Notes under the pieces: model-generated
Told to the model about the DNA's origin: nothing
Database searches by the model: none
Seen by the model: the letters and a program-made list of their open reading frames with translations, nothing else
Shown here: in pieces, positions 8,210 through 16,213 of the stretch
How the letters are laid out: every line of letters starts with the position of its first letter
Position numbering within the stretch: the first letter of the stretch is position 1
DNA from: CAVPEV01 sp963703555
Lineage (GTDB): Bacteria > Actinomycetota > Actinomycetes > Actinomycetales > Cellulomonadaceae
Direction: 5' to 3'
Assembly (NCBI GenBank): GCA_963703555.1
Contig: CAVPEV010000028.1
Span: 54,795 to 118,794, forward strand
Length of the DNA stretch: 64,000 nucleotides
Made by a program: the position numbers and the translations under genes

Positions 8210-8686
8210 ATGGGCTCCGCCGTGCCGCCCACGCCGTTGCTCGTGGCCGGTGGCCTGGTCCCCCTCGACGTGGTGCAAGACCGTGCCGCGGTCCTCGTCG
8301 ACGGCCACCACCTGGCGGCCGCGACGGTCCTGGCCCGGGCCGCGCGGCGGCGCGGCGTCCCGGTGGTGCTGGACGGGGGCAGCTGGAAGCCCGGCCCGGG
8401 GGAGCTCCTCCGTGAGGTGGACGACGCGGTGCTGTCCGCCGACTTCGTGCTGCCCGGCACGGGGGTGGGCCAGGACCGATCCGTGCCGGACACCCCCGGG
8501 CTGCGGTCGACCGGACCGGACGGCGTGGACCGGACGCTGGACGGGGTCGTGGCATGGTTGGGGCAGGAGGCCGCCGGCTCAGCGTTCCTGGCGTCGATGG
8601 ACCTGCCCGCCCGGGTGCGACTGGTCCCGGCGGGGATCCCGGTCGGGGCCCTGGGTGCGGCGCTGGCCGTAGGAGGGGAGCACTGA
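8210..8686 (+). pseudogene. PfkB-family sugar kinase remnant
   Basis: An open frame of 158 residues. Its first half matches the middle of ribokinase/PfkB kinases: VLVDGHHLAAATVLARAARRR, then GVPVVLDGGSWKPG and DAVLSADFVLPG. The N-terminal substrate lid (about 120 residues) is absent and no GAGD catalytic motif follows; the last 60 residues look unrelated or degraded. It therefore cannot be a normal kinase. The frame is nevertheless intact and its stop overlaps the nagB start (TGATG), with the nagB ribosome site inside it. Either a decayed gene kept for translational coupling to nagB, or a derived sugar-binding protein. No convincing ribosome site is seen for ATG 8210. Confidence 0.55.
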
Positions 8687-9468
8687 TGGAGGTCGTCATC
8701 GCACCCGCGCGGGACCTGGCTGGGCTCGCTGCCGACGTCGTGGAGCGGGTGCTGCGGGACAGCCCGGACCCGGTCCTCGGGCTGGCCACCGGGTCCAGCC
8801 CGCTGGCGGTCTACGACGAGCTCGTCCGCCGGCACACCGAGGAGGGACTGTCCTTCGCCGGTGCGCGGGCCTTCCTGCTCGACGAGTACGTGGGCCTGCC
8901 GCCCGATCACCCGGAGCGCTACCGCACCGTCATCGAGCGGGAGCTCGCCGGCCGGGTGGACTTCGACCCCGGTGCGGTGCGCGGGCCGGACGGCGCGGCG
9001 CCCGACCTGCCGGCGGCGTGCGCCGCCTACGAGCAGGAGATCGCCGAGGCGGGCGGGGTGGACGTCCAGCTGCTCGGCATCGGTACCGACGGGCACATCG
9101 GCTTCAACGAGCCGGGGTCGTCGCTGGCATCGCGGACCCGGATCAAGACCCTGACCCGGCAGACCCGCCAGGACAACGCGCGGTTCTTCGGCGGCGACCT
9201 CGACGCGGTGCCCACCCACTGCCTCACCCAGGGCCTGGCCACGATCCTGTCCGCCCGCCACGTCGTCCTGCTGGCCACCGGCCGGGGCAAGGCCGAGGCG
9301 GTGCACCAAATGGTGGAGGGCCCGGTGAGCGCCCTGTGGCCGGCCACCGTGCTGCAGTTCCACCCGCACGCCAGCGTTCTGGTGGACGAGGCCGCGGCCG
9401 GTCGGCTGCAGCTGGCCGGCTACTACCGGGAGGCGTTCGCGGCCAAGCCCGCATGGCAGGGGCTGTGA
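8686..9468 (+). CDS. nagB: Glucosamine-6-phosphate deaminase
   Basis: A 260-residue enzyme that converts glucosamine 6-phosphate to fructose 6-phosphate and ammonia, in amino-sugar catabolism. Motifs are LGLATGSSPLAVYDEL (phosphate loop), AFLLDEYVGLP with the catalytic Asp, and GIGTDGHIGFNEPGS with the catalytic Asp, His and Glu of NagB (about residues 131-145). AGGAGG lies ten bases before ATG 8686. No nagA or PTS gene is adjacent; the upstream frame is a PfkB-kinase remnant, suggesting that a once larger amino-sugar locus has been reduced. Confidence 0.95.
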   Translation: MEVVIAPARDLAGLAADVVERVLRDSPDPVLGLATGSSPLAVYDELVRRHTEEGLSFAGARAFLLDEYVGLPPDHPERYRTVIERELAGRVDFDPGAVRGPDGAAPDLPAACAAYEQEIAEAGGVDVQLLGIGTDGHIGFNEPGSSLASRTRIKTLTRQTRQDNARFFGGDLDAVPTHCLTQGLATILSARHVVLLATGRGKAEAVHQMVEGPVSALWPATVLQFHPHASVLVDEAAAGRLQLAGYYREAFAAKPAWQGL

Positions 9469-9502
9469 CGTGGGGCGCCGGGGTGGTGGCGGGCCCCCGA
9501 CG

Positions 9503-9508
9503 TAGACT
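9503..9508 (+). promoter_or_regulatory. -10 box, leaderless DUF3039 gene
   Basis: TAGACT followed by seven bases and ATG 9516, with no ribosome site between: a typical actinobacterial leaderless promoter. Confidence 0.6.
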
Positions 9509-9515
9509 CGACCGC

Positions 9516-9881
9516 ATGAGCGAGCCGATGTCTCCTGGCCCCGGACCGGACGAGCCCACCGCCCCGGACCGGGGACCGGCGACCGGCCTGCTGGAGCGGA
9601 CCGAGGTCCGCGAGGAGGTCGAGCCGGGGGACCACGAGCGGTTCGCCCACTATGTGCGCAAGGACAAGATCGTCGCCTCGGCGGTCAGCGGAGCGCCGGT
9701 GATCGCGCTGTGCGGCAAGGTCTGGGTGCCCGGGCGGGACCCGAGCAAGTTCCCGGTCTGCCCGGTGTGCAAGGAGATCTACGAGGGTCTGCGCCCGCCG
9801 CAGGACGGTGGCGGGGGAACCTCGGGAGGCCACCGGTGGGGCCGCGGTCGGGGTTCGGGCAACACCCCCGACGGCCGGTGA
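9516..9881 (+). CDS. DUF3039 domain protein
   Basis: A 121-residue actinobacterial protein of the DUF3039 family. The central part (about 30-90) includes HERFAHYVRKDKIVASAVSG, ALCGKVWVPGRDP and VCPVCKEIY; the single CG plus CPVC cysteines could bind zinc. The C-terminus is a Gly/Arg-rich tail. Function unknown. The transcript appears leaderless. The stop codon overlaps the GTG start of the helicase (GTGA), so the two proteins are made together; this pairing is the best clue to its role, perhaps as a nucleic-acid-related partner of the helicase. Confidence 0.85.
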   Translation: MSEPMSPGPGPDEPTAPDRGPATGLLERTEVREEVEPGDHERFAHYVRKDKIVASAVSGAPVIALCGKVWVPGRDPSKFPVCPVCKEIYEGLRPPQDGGGGTSGGHRWGRGRGSGNTPDGR

Positions 9882-11737
9882 GCGGCGCACCCCGCCGCCT
9901 CCCGCCCAGCTCCTCGCACACCCCGCACACCTCGGCGGCGGCTGCCTCGGCCCTGCCGCCCGCCTACCCCGCGCGTGCGCCGTGGGGGACCGCCGAGCGG
10001 CTGCGTGCGTGGCAGGCCGATGCGCTGAACCGGTACCGGCAGGCCCAGCCGCGGGACTTCCTCGCGGTGGCGACCCCGGGGGCCGGCAAGACGAGCTTCG
10101 CCCTGCAGGTGGCCGCGGACCTGCTCGAGGCGGGGATCGTCCGTCGGGTGACGGTGGTCACGCCGACCGAGCACCTCAAGCACCAGTGGGCGGACGCAGC
10201 CGCCCGAGTGGGGATCCGGATCGATCCGTCGTTCACGAACGCCCAAGGCCGCCACGGTGCGGCCTTCCAGGGTGTGGCCGTCACCTATGCGCAGGTCGCC
10301 AGCAAGCCGATGCTGCACGCGGCCCGGACGACGGCCGCGCCCACCCTGGTCGTCCTCGACGAGGTGCACCACGGTGGCGACGCCCTGTCCTGGGGCGACG
10401 CGGTGCGCGAGGCCTTCGAGGGGGCGACCCGCCGGCTCGCCCTGACCGGGACGCCGTTCCGGTCGGACACGGCGGCCATCCCGTTCGTCCGCTACGAGCG
10501 CGACCGGGACGGGGTGCGCCGCAGCCGCGCGGACTACGCCTACGGCTACCAGCAGGCGCTGCGGGACCACGTCGTGCGGCCGGTGATCTTCCTGTCCTAC
10601 GGGGGAGCGACGCGCTGGCGGACCCGCGCCGGCGACGAGGTGAGCGCGCACCTCGGCGACCCGCTCACCAAGGACGTCACCGCCCAGGCGTGGCGCACCG
10701 CGCTGGACCCCGCCGGAGAGTGGATCGGCGCGGTGCTCGCGGCGGCCGACCGCCGCCTCACCGAGGTGCGCCGGTCCGTGCCGGACGCTGCCGGCATGGT
10801 CATCGCCACCGACCAGGCCGACGCCCGTGCCTACGCCGGCACCCTGGCTCGGATCACCGGTCGGTCGCCCACCGTCGTGCTGTCCGACGACGCCGGGTCC
10901 GGGGGGCGGATCGACGAGTTCGCCGCCGGCACCGAGCGGTGGCTGGTGGCGGTCCGGATGGTCTCGGAGGGCGTGGACGTGCCGCGACTGTCCGTCGGCG
11001 TGTACGCCACGAGCATCGCCACGCCGCTGTTCTTCGCGCAGGCGGTCGGCCGCTTCGTCCGGGCCCGGCGGCGGGGGGAGACGGCCTCGGTGTTCCTGCC
11101 GGGGGTGCCTGCCCTGCTGGGGCTGGCGGCGAGCATGGAGGTGGAGCGGGACCACGCGCTGGACCGGCCGCTGACCGGCGCGGAGCTGGACGGCGGACTC
11201 TCGCCGGAGGAGTCCCTGTTCGCCGCGGCGGGGATGGAGCGCTCCGGGCCGGACGTGGTGGGCTCGGACGGTGTGGCGGGCGAGTTCCAGGCGCTCGAGG
11301 CGCAGGCGTCCTTCGACCGGGTGCTGTTCGACGGCGGGGAGTTCGGCACCGGTGCCGAGGTCGGGTCCGCCGAGGAGCTGGACTTCCTCGGCCTGCCGGG
11401 CCTGCTCGACCCGGAGCAGGTCACCGCGCTGCTGCGTCGGCACCAGGCCGACCAGCTGCGGGTCCGGGCACGGCGGCCGGCAGGGCCGAGCTCCGAAGGT
11501 CGGGCACCCGGGCTGCCGGCCGGGGACACCGGGACGGACCACCGGCGGCAGGCCGCGCTGCGCCGTGAGCTGCAGGCGCTGGTGGGCGCTTGGGCGCGAC
11601 GCTCCGGGCAACCGCACGGTTCGGTGCACGCCGAGCTGCGTCGCCGGTGCGGCGGCCCCGAGGTCGCTCTGGCCGCCCCGGGTCAGCTGGAGCAGCGCAT
11701 CGCCCTGGTGCGCTCGTGGTTCGTCGGGCGGACCTGA
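9878..11737 (+). CDS. DEAD/DEAH-family (SF2) helicase
   Basis: A 619-residue superfamily 2 ATPase. Motifs in order: ATPGAGKTSFAL (Walker A, about residue 63), VVLDEVHHGGD (motif II, DEVH), LTGTPFRSD (motif III), VRMVSEGVDVPRL (motif V) and FAQAVGRFVRARR (motif VI). It resembles the ResIII-type helicases encoded beside DUF3039 in many actinobacteria; the substrate is unknown. The roughly 220 residues after motif VI are acidic then Arg/Pro-rich and not recognised. GTG 9878 is chosen from the GTGA overlap with DUF3039; reading further upstream would lie inside that gene. Confidence 0.85.
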   Translation: MSGAPRRLPPSSSHTPHTSAAAASALPPAYPARAPWGTAERLRAWQADALNRYRQAQPRDFLAVATPGAGKTSFALQVAADLLEAGIVRRVTVVTPTEHLKHQWADAAARVGIRIDPSFTNAQGRHGAAFQGVAVTYAQVASKPMLHAARTTAAPTLVVLDEVHHGGDALSWGDAVREAFEGATRRLALTGTPFRSDTAAIPFVRYERDRDGVRRSRADYAYGYQQALRDHVVRPVIFLSYGGATRWRTRAGDEVSAHLGDPLTKDVTAQAWRTALDPAGEWIGAVLAAADRRLTEVRRSVPDAAGMVIATDQADARAYAGTLARITGRSPTVVLSDDAGSGGRIDEFAAGTERWLVAVRMVSEGVDVPRLSVGVYATSIATPLFFAQAVGRFVRARRRGETASVFLPGVPALLGLAASMEVERDHALDRPLTGAELDGGLSPEESLFAAAGMERSGPDVVGSDGVAGEFQALEAQASFDRVLFDGGEFGTGAEVGSAEELDFLGLPGLLDPEQVTALLRRHQADQLRVRARRPAGPSSEGRAPGLPAGDTGTDHRRQAALRRELQALVGAWARRSGQPHGSVHAELRRRCGGPEVALAAPGQLEQRIALVRSWFVGRT

Positions 11738-11871
11738 GCGCAACGCCCCGGCGGATGCGGTCCAGATGCCGAATGGTCCGGCCCGTGCGACGCTCGTCGG
11801 TGCACGGCCCGGCCCGCCCCGGCGCGGCACCGGTGACATCCACGTACGGCGAACCAACGGAAGGAAGGCTC

Positions 11872-12027
11872 ATGCCTACCTGGCTGCTGCTCATCATCAT
11901 CGGCGTCGTCCTGCTCGTCCTCGGCGTCGCCGTGCAGGCGGCGCGCGTCCTCATCTGGATCGGGGTCGCCGTGCTCGTCGTGAGCCTGATCCTCGGGCTG
12001 ATGGGCAGGGGCCGCACCCGGGCCTGA
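11872..12027 (+). CDS. Small two-TM membrane protein
   Basis: A 51-residue protein made almost wholly of two hydrophobic helices (about 4-22 and 26-44) ending in a basic GRGRTRA tail. ATG 11872 has a strong site AAGGAAGG just upstream. Similar tiny proteins are frequent in actinobacteria and their function is unknown. It is transcribed alone between the helicase and convergent pncB. Confidence 0.65.
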   Translation: MPTWLLLIIIGVVLLVLGVAVQAARVLIWIGVAVLVVSLILGLMGRGRTRA

Positions 12028-12105
12028 CTGTTCCGGTGGCCGGGCGGGCTCCGGCGGCCAGGCCCGCAGGGTCGACGGGTGGGCCGGGGAGTCGAGGGCG
12101 GTGGT

Positions 12106-13479
12106 TCAGTCGGGCAGCCGGAGGCTGACCGTGGGCAGCGCGGCCTCGTCGGCGGAGAGCCGGCGGGCGCCGCGCGGCAGCTCGTTGCGGGAGGACTGGT
12201 GCCTGCCGACCGCCCGGCGGACCCCTTCGATGCCGGTCCAGCCCGGGTCGGCCTCACCGTCCACGACGAGCGGCACGTGCAGTGCGCGCAGCGAGTCGTC
12301 GGGCGGTTCCCAGGCGCGCACCTGCCCGGTGCCACCGGTGACCACGACCTCCTCGACGGCGCGCCCGTCCCGCCCGATGCGTCGGGCCGCGCGCTTGAGA
12401 CCGGCCAGCCCCTCCTTCGCTGGCGACCGCTTGGCCACCGGCGTCAGCGCGCCGTCCGCGTCCTCGCGGGCGACGAGCTTGTAGACCATCCCGCAGGTGG
12501 GTGCCCCGGAGCCGGTGACCAGGGCGGTGCCGACACCGTAGGAGTCCACCGGTGCCGCGGCCAGCGCGGCGATCGCGTACTCGTCGAGGTCGGAGGTCAC
12601 CACGATCTTCGTGCCCGTCGCCCCGAGGGCATCGAGCTGGGCGCGGACCTCGCCGGCCAGCGATGCCAGGTCGCCCGAGTCCAGCCGGACCGCGCCGAGC
12701 CGGGGGCCGGCAGCCGCCACCGCTCGGGCCACACCGGTGCGCACGTCGTAAGTGTCCACCAGGAGGGTCGTGTCCAGGCCCTGGCTGTGCAGCTGGGAGG
12801 CGAATGCGGCCTCCTCGTCGTCGTGCACGAGCACGAAGGCGTGCGCGGCGGTACCGATCGTCGGCAGGCCCCAGCGCCGGCCCGCCTCCAGCTGCGAGGT
12901 GCCGGCGAACCCGGCCACCACCGCGGCCCGCGCCGCCGCCACGGAGGCCCACTCGCTGGTGCGCCGCGCCCCCATCTCCAGGCACGGGCGGCCGCCGGCC
13001 GCGCTGGTCATCCGCGAGGCGGCCGAGGCCACGGCGGAGTCGTAGTTGAGCACCGACAGGACGAGCGTCTCCAGCGGCACCGCCTCGGCGAACGTGCCTT
13101 CCACGACGAGCACGGGGGAGTGCGGGAAGAACACCTCGCCCTCGGCGTAGCCGGTGATGGAGCCGGCGAACCGGTAGCCCGCCAGGAACTCCAGGGTGCG
13201 ATCGTCGACGACGTGCTCCTCGGCGAGCCAGTCCAGCTGTGCGGTGGTGAACCGGAAGTCCGCCATGGACTCGAGGATCCGCCCGGTGCCGGCCACCACC
13301 CCGTAGCGCCGCCCCGGGGGCAGGTGACGGGTGAACACCTCGAAGACACAGCGCCGGCCGGCGGTCCCGTCGGCCAGGGCCGCTTGCAGCATGGTCAGCT
13401 CGTAGCGGTCGGTGAGCAGCGCGGTGCTGGGCCGGGCCGCGTCGGGCCGGGCGCCGTCGGGAGCCGTGGGAGAGGTCAT
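12106..13479 (-). CDS. pncB: Nicotinate phosphoribosyltransferase
   Basis: A 457-residue enzyme that joins nicotinate and PRPP to make nicotinate mononucleotide in NAD salvage. Family features are LLTDRYELTMLQAAL near the N-terminus, CVFEVFTRHLPPGRRYGVVAG, and the C-terminal phosphate-binding region VRLDSGDLASLAGEVR and KIVVTSDLDEYAIAAL. ATG 13479 is chosen because the box TAGGTT lies exactly seven bases upstream on the same strand, indicating a leaderless message. It is divergent from clpS, with both promoters inside 56 bases. Confidence 0.93.
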   Translation of the reverse strand: MTSPTAPDGARPDAARPSTALLTDRYELTMLQAALADGTAGRRCVFEVFTRHLPPGRRYGVVAGTGRILESMADFRFTTAQLDWLAEEHVVDDRTLEFLAGYRFAGSITGYAEGEVFFPHSPVLVVEGTFAEAVPLETLVLSVLNYDSAVASAASRMTSAAGGRPCLEMGARRTSEWASVAAARAAVVAGFAGTSQLEAGRRWGLPTIGTAAHAFVLVHDDEEAAFASQLHSQGLDTTLLVDTYDVRTGVARAVAAAGPRLGAVRLDSGDLASLAGEVRAQLDALGATGTKIVVTSDLDEYAIAALAAAPVDSYGVGTALVTGSGAPTCGMVYKLVAREDADGALTPVAKRSPAKEGLAGLKRAARRIGRDGRAVEEVVVTGGTGQVRAWEPPDDSLRALHVPLVVDGEADPGWTGIEGVRRAVGRHQSSRNELPRGARRLSADEAALPTVSLRLPD

Positions 13480-13486
13480 GGCCCCC

Positions 13487-13492
13487 AACCTA
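13487..13492 (-). promoter_or_regulatory. -10 box, leaderless pncB
   Basis: Minus-strand TAGGTT, seven bases before ATG 13479. It forms part of a divergent promoter pair with the clpS box at 13523. Confidence 0.6.
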
Positions 13493-13522
13493 GGACGACC
13501 CGGCCGCGTGCCGCTGGTCGCC

Positions 13523-13528
13523 TACAGT
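13523..13528 (+). promoter_or_regulatory. -10 box, leaderless clpS
   Basis: TACAGT followed by seven bases and GTG 13536, with no Shine-Dalgarno sequence. Confidence 0.6.
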
Positions 13529-13535
13529 GGTCGGC

Positions 13536-13835
13536 GTGGCACGGCCGGTCAGCCCCCAGCCGACCCGCGAGGAGCGGGTGGCAGGGTCGACGTCCCTGGC
13601 CCAGCCCTGGGTGACCATCGTGTGGAACGACCCGGTGAACCTCATGAGCTATGTCACCTACGTGTTCCGCAGCTACTTCGGCTACCCGCGCGAGCGCGCC
13701 GAGCGGCTGATGCTCGCCGTGCACGAGCAGGGCCGGGCGGTCGTCTCGACGGGGCCGCGCGAGGCGATGGAGGTCGACGTCCAGGCCATGCACTCGTACG
13801 GTCTGTGGGCCACCCTGCAGCCGACGGACGCGTGA
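13536..13835 (+). CDS. clpS: ATP-dependent Clp protease adaptor ClpS
   Basis: A 99-residue adaptor that delivers N-degron substrates to ClpC/ClpA. The conserved core is visible: WVTIVWNDPVNLMSYVTYVF (N-degron pocket, with the family NDPVN motif), then RAERLMLAVHEQGRAVV with the adaptor helix, and a final segment AMHSYGLWATLQ. The GTG start is fixed by the abutting -10 box. Its stop overlaps the start of DUF2017 (TGATG), the usual actinobacterial order. Confidence 0.95.
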   Translation: MARPVSPQPTREERVAGSTSLAQPWVTIVWNDPVNLMSYVTYVFRSYFGYPRERAERLMLAVHEQGRAVVSTGPREAMEVDVQAMHSYGLWATLQPTDA

Positions 13836-14470
13836 TGCGCGGCTTTCGGCGGGACCGCGGCCGGCTCGTTGCCGAGCTCGGCCCGGTGGAGCGAGGCGTC
13901 CTCGCCGCCGCGCTGGCCGACGTGGTCCGGCTGCTCGGGGCGGAGGACCTGCTCGTCGCGCCGGAGGCGGCCGCCGCCACCGACGAGGGCGCGGTGAGCC
14001 TGTTCGACGAGCCGCTGCTGGCCGGCGGCTCGCCGCCCACCGACCCGGCGCTGCGTCGCCTCTTCCCCGACGCCTCGCGCGCGGACCCCGCCGTCTCGGC
14101 GGAGTTCCGCCGGTACACGCAAGGGGAGCTGCGCCAGGAGAAGGCCCGGCGACTGGCCGCGCTGTGGCGGTCCCTCGCCGCGACCACGCCGGGATGGGGG
14201 CCGGGGGACCTCGTGTTCGGCCCCGGCGAGGCGCAGGACGCCGCGGCGGCCCTCACCGACCTGCGCCTCGTGCTGGGGGCGCGGCTGGGCCTGCGCGACG
14301 AGGCCGACGCCGCTGACCTGGCGGCCTTCCTCGACGAGCCGGACGCGGGCGACGACGGCGACCCCGGGTCCGCTCGCCGGCACCTGGGTGTTGTGCACGA
14401 GCTCGTCGGATGGCTGCTGGAGAGCCTGCTCGTGCACCTCCTCGCCGACCTGGACGATGCCGACAGCTAG
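13835..14470 (+). CDS. DUF2017 family protein
   Basis: A 211-residue actinobacterial protein of unknown function that commonly follows clpS. It is acidic and helical, with FRRYTQGELRQEKARRLAALWRSL in the middle and a conserved C-terminal part (LTDLRLVLGARLGLRDE, then VHELVGWLLESLLVHLL). Co-translation with clpS (TGATG) suggests a role connected to Clp proteolysis, but this is inference. Its TAG stop codon is the first half of the murI -10 box. Confidence 0.85.
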   Translation: MRGFRRDRGRLVAELGPVERGVLAAALADVVRLLGAEDLLVAPEAAAATDEGAVSLFDEPLLAGGSPPTDPALRRLFPDASRADPAVSAEFRRYTQGELRQEKARRLAALWRSLAATTPGWGPGDLVFGPGEAQDAAAALTDLRLVLGARLGLRDEADAADLAAFLDEPDAGDDGDPGSARRHLGVVHELVGWLLESLLVHLLADLDDADS

Positions 14471-14473
14471 GCT
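14468..14473 (+). promoter_or_regulatory. -10 box, leaderless murI
   Basis: TAGGCT followed by seven bases and GTG 14481. The TAG is also the stop codon of the preceding gene. Confidence 0.6.
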
Positions 14474-14480
14474 CGCACCC

Positions 14481-15296
14481 GTGAACGACGCGCCCATCGG
14501 GATCTTCGACTCCGGCGTCGGGGGCCTGACGGTGGCCCGCGCGATCCTCGACCAGCTGCCGAGCGAGTCCATCCTCTACATCGGTGACACCGCACACGGC
14601 CCCTACGGTCCGCTGCCGATCGCCCAGGTGCGCGCCCATGCCCTCGCCGTCATGGACGAGCTGGCCGACGCCGGGGTGAAGATGCTCGTCATCGCATGCA
14701 ACACCGCATCCGCCGCGGTGCTGCGGGATGCCCGCGAGCGCTACACCCTGCACCGCGGGCTGCCCGTCGTGGAGGTCATCCTGCCGGCGGCCCGGCGCGC
14801 GGTGGCCGCCACCCGGTCGGGGAGGATCGGGGTGATCGCGACCCGCGCGACCGTCCGGTCACGGGCCTACGACGACGCGTTCGCCGTCGCCCCCGGGGTG
14901 CGGCTGACCAGCCGCGCCTGCCCACGGTTCGTCGAGCTCGTCGAGAGCGGCGTGACCTCGGGGGAGGAGGTGCTGGGGGTCGCCCACGAGTACCTGGACC
15001 CGGTCCGGGACGCCGGGGTGGACACCCTCGTCCTCGGGTGCACCCACTACCCGCTGCTCACCGGTCCGATCTCCTACGTCATGGGTGAGGGGGTGACGCT
15101 GGTGTCCAGCGCGGAGGAGACCGCCAAGGACGTCTACCGGTCGCTGGTCGCGCACGGCCTGGAGCGGGACCCGGCGGCCGGCCCGGCCCGGCACCGGTTC
15201 CTCGCCACCGGGGACCCAGAGCCGTTCCGGGTGCTGGCCCGCCGGTTCCTCGGCCCGGAGGTCACCCACGTGGACGCGCTCGCGGCCCTGCGATGA
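14481..15296 (+). CDS. murI: Glutamate racemase
   Basis: A 271-residue enzyme supplying D-glutamate for peptidoglycan. The two catalytic cysteines are in the conserved contexts VIACNTASAAVLRD and LVLGCTHYPLL, and the N-terminus has IGIFDSGVGGLTVARAI and YIGDTAHGPYG. Its length is normal for the family. Leaderless start at GTG 14481. The stop overlaps the start of the metallo-beta-lactamase-fold gene (ATGA). Confidence 0.96.
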   Translation: MNDAPIGIFDSGVGGLTVARAILDQLPSESILYIGDTAHGPYGPLPIAQVRAHALAVMDELADAGVKMLVIACNTASAAVLRDARERYTLHRGLPVVEVILPAARRAVAATRSGRIGVIATRATVRSRAYDDAFAVAPGVRLTSRACPRFVELVESGVTSGEEVLGVAHEYLDPVRDAGVDTLVLGCTHYPLLTGPISYVMGEGVTLVSSAEETAKDVYRSLVAHGLERDPAAGPARHRFLATGDPEPFRVLARRFLGPEVTHVDALAALR

Positions 15297-16084
15297 GGCT
15301 CGTCGTCGTCGGGTGCGCCGGATCGTTCCCCGGTCCGGACTCGGCCGCCTCGGCATACCTCGTGCAGGCGGAGGACGTCGCCGGACGGACCTGGACGGTG
15401 CTGCTCGACCTCGGCAACGGTGCGCTCGGGCCGTTGCAGCGCTACGTCGACCCGCGGGCGCTCGACGCGGTGGGGCTGACCCACCTGCACGCCGACCACG
15501 TCGCCGACCTGGTCGTGCTCGGGGTGGTGCGCCGGTACCACCCGGACGGTCCGTGCCCCGAGCCGGTCCCGGTGCACGGCCCGGCCGGGACGGCGTACCG
15601 GCTCGCGCAGATCGCGGGCCAGGACCCGGCGACACGGGTGGACGAGCAGCTGGCCGTCCACGAGTGGCAGGTGGGCCGGCCCGCGCTGGTGGGTCCGCTG
15701 ACCCTGGAGGCCGTGCCCGTCGCCCACCCCGGCCCGGCGTACGGGATCCGGGTCACCGGCCCGAGCGAGCAGGACCCGGGGCGCAGCGTCGTCCTCGCCT
15801 ACTCCGGCGACACCGACGCGTGCGCGGGCCTGGACGACCTCGCGTCCGGTGCGGACCTGCTGCTTGCCGAGGCGGCCTTCGTCACCGGTCGGGACGACGG
15901 CGTGCGGGGCGTGCACCTCACCGGCCGGCAGGCCGGCCAGGCCGCTGCGGCCGGGAACAGCGGCCGCCTCGTGCTCACCCACCTGCCGGTGTGGAACGAT
16001 CCGGCGGCCGCCGTGGCGGAGGCACGGGCCGTGTACGGCGGGTCGGTGGAGCTGGCCGCGCCGGGCCGCACCTGGCGGCTGTGA
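15293..16084 (+). CDS. MBL-fold metallohydrolase
   Basis: A 263-residue metallo-beta-lactamase-fold hydrolase of the RNase Z-like group. The metal motif THLHADHVADL (HxHxDH) is intact, followed by the later His in VPVAHPGPAYGI and Asp in AYSGDTDAC, and HLPVWND near the end. Such proteins regularly sit between murI and rph in actinobacteria; the substrate is unknown, though the position before RNase PH makes an RNA or cyclic-nucleotide phosphodiester plausible. It is coupled to murI by a four-base overlap. Confidence 0.85.
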   Translation: MRLVVVGCAGSFPGPDSAASAYLVQAEDVAGRTWTVLLDLGNGALGPLQRYVDPRALDAVGLTHLHADHVADLVVLGVVRRYHPDGPCPEPVPVHGPAGTAYRLAQIAGQDPATRVDEQLAVHEWQVGRPALVGPLTLEAVPVAHPGPAYGIRVTGPSEQDPGRSVVLAYSGDTDACAGLDDLASGADLLLAEAAFVTGRDDGVRGVHLTGRQAGQAAAAGNSGRLVLTHLPVWNDPAAAVAEARAVYGGSVELAAPGRTWRL

Positions 16085-16103
16085 ACCGGCCGGCTGCCCC
16101 GGT

Positions 16104-16154
16104 GCCCGTCCCGGGCGGTGCAGCGGCGGGCCCGTCCCGGGCGGTGCAGCGGCG
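16104..16154 (+). repeat. Tandem repeat, 25-bp unit at 26-bp period
   Basis: Two perfect copies of a 25-base unit (16104-16128 and 16130-16154) separated by one G, in the spacer between the MBL gene and the rph promoter. The unit contains CCCGGGCGG and could form alternative hairpins. Confidence 0.85.
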
Positions 16155-16200
16155 AGCGCGCGGACGGACCGCCCGGCGCGGCCCGCGGGCCCGTCGTCGT

Positions 16201-16206
16201 TAGGCT
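16201..16206 (+). promoter_or_regulatory. -10 box, leaderless rph
   Basis: TAGGCT, then seven bases, then ATG 16214; no ribosome site. Confidence 0.6.
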
Positions 16207-16213
16207 CGGTCGC

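Noticed and set aside
6422..8686. A 754-codon plus-strand frame across pgi
   Set aside because: It is the antisense of pgi; its sequence is Gly/Arg/Val low-complexity with no domain. Only the last 158 codons (PfkB remnant) lie outside pgi and were kept.
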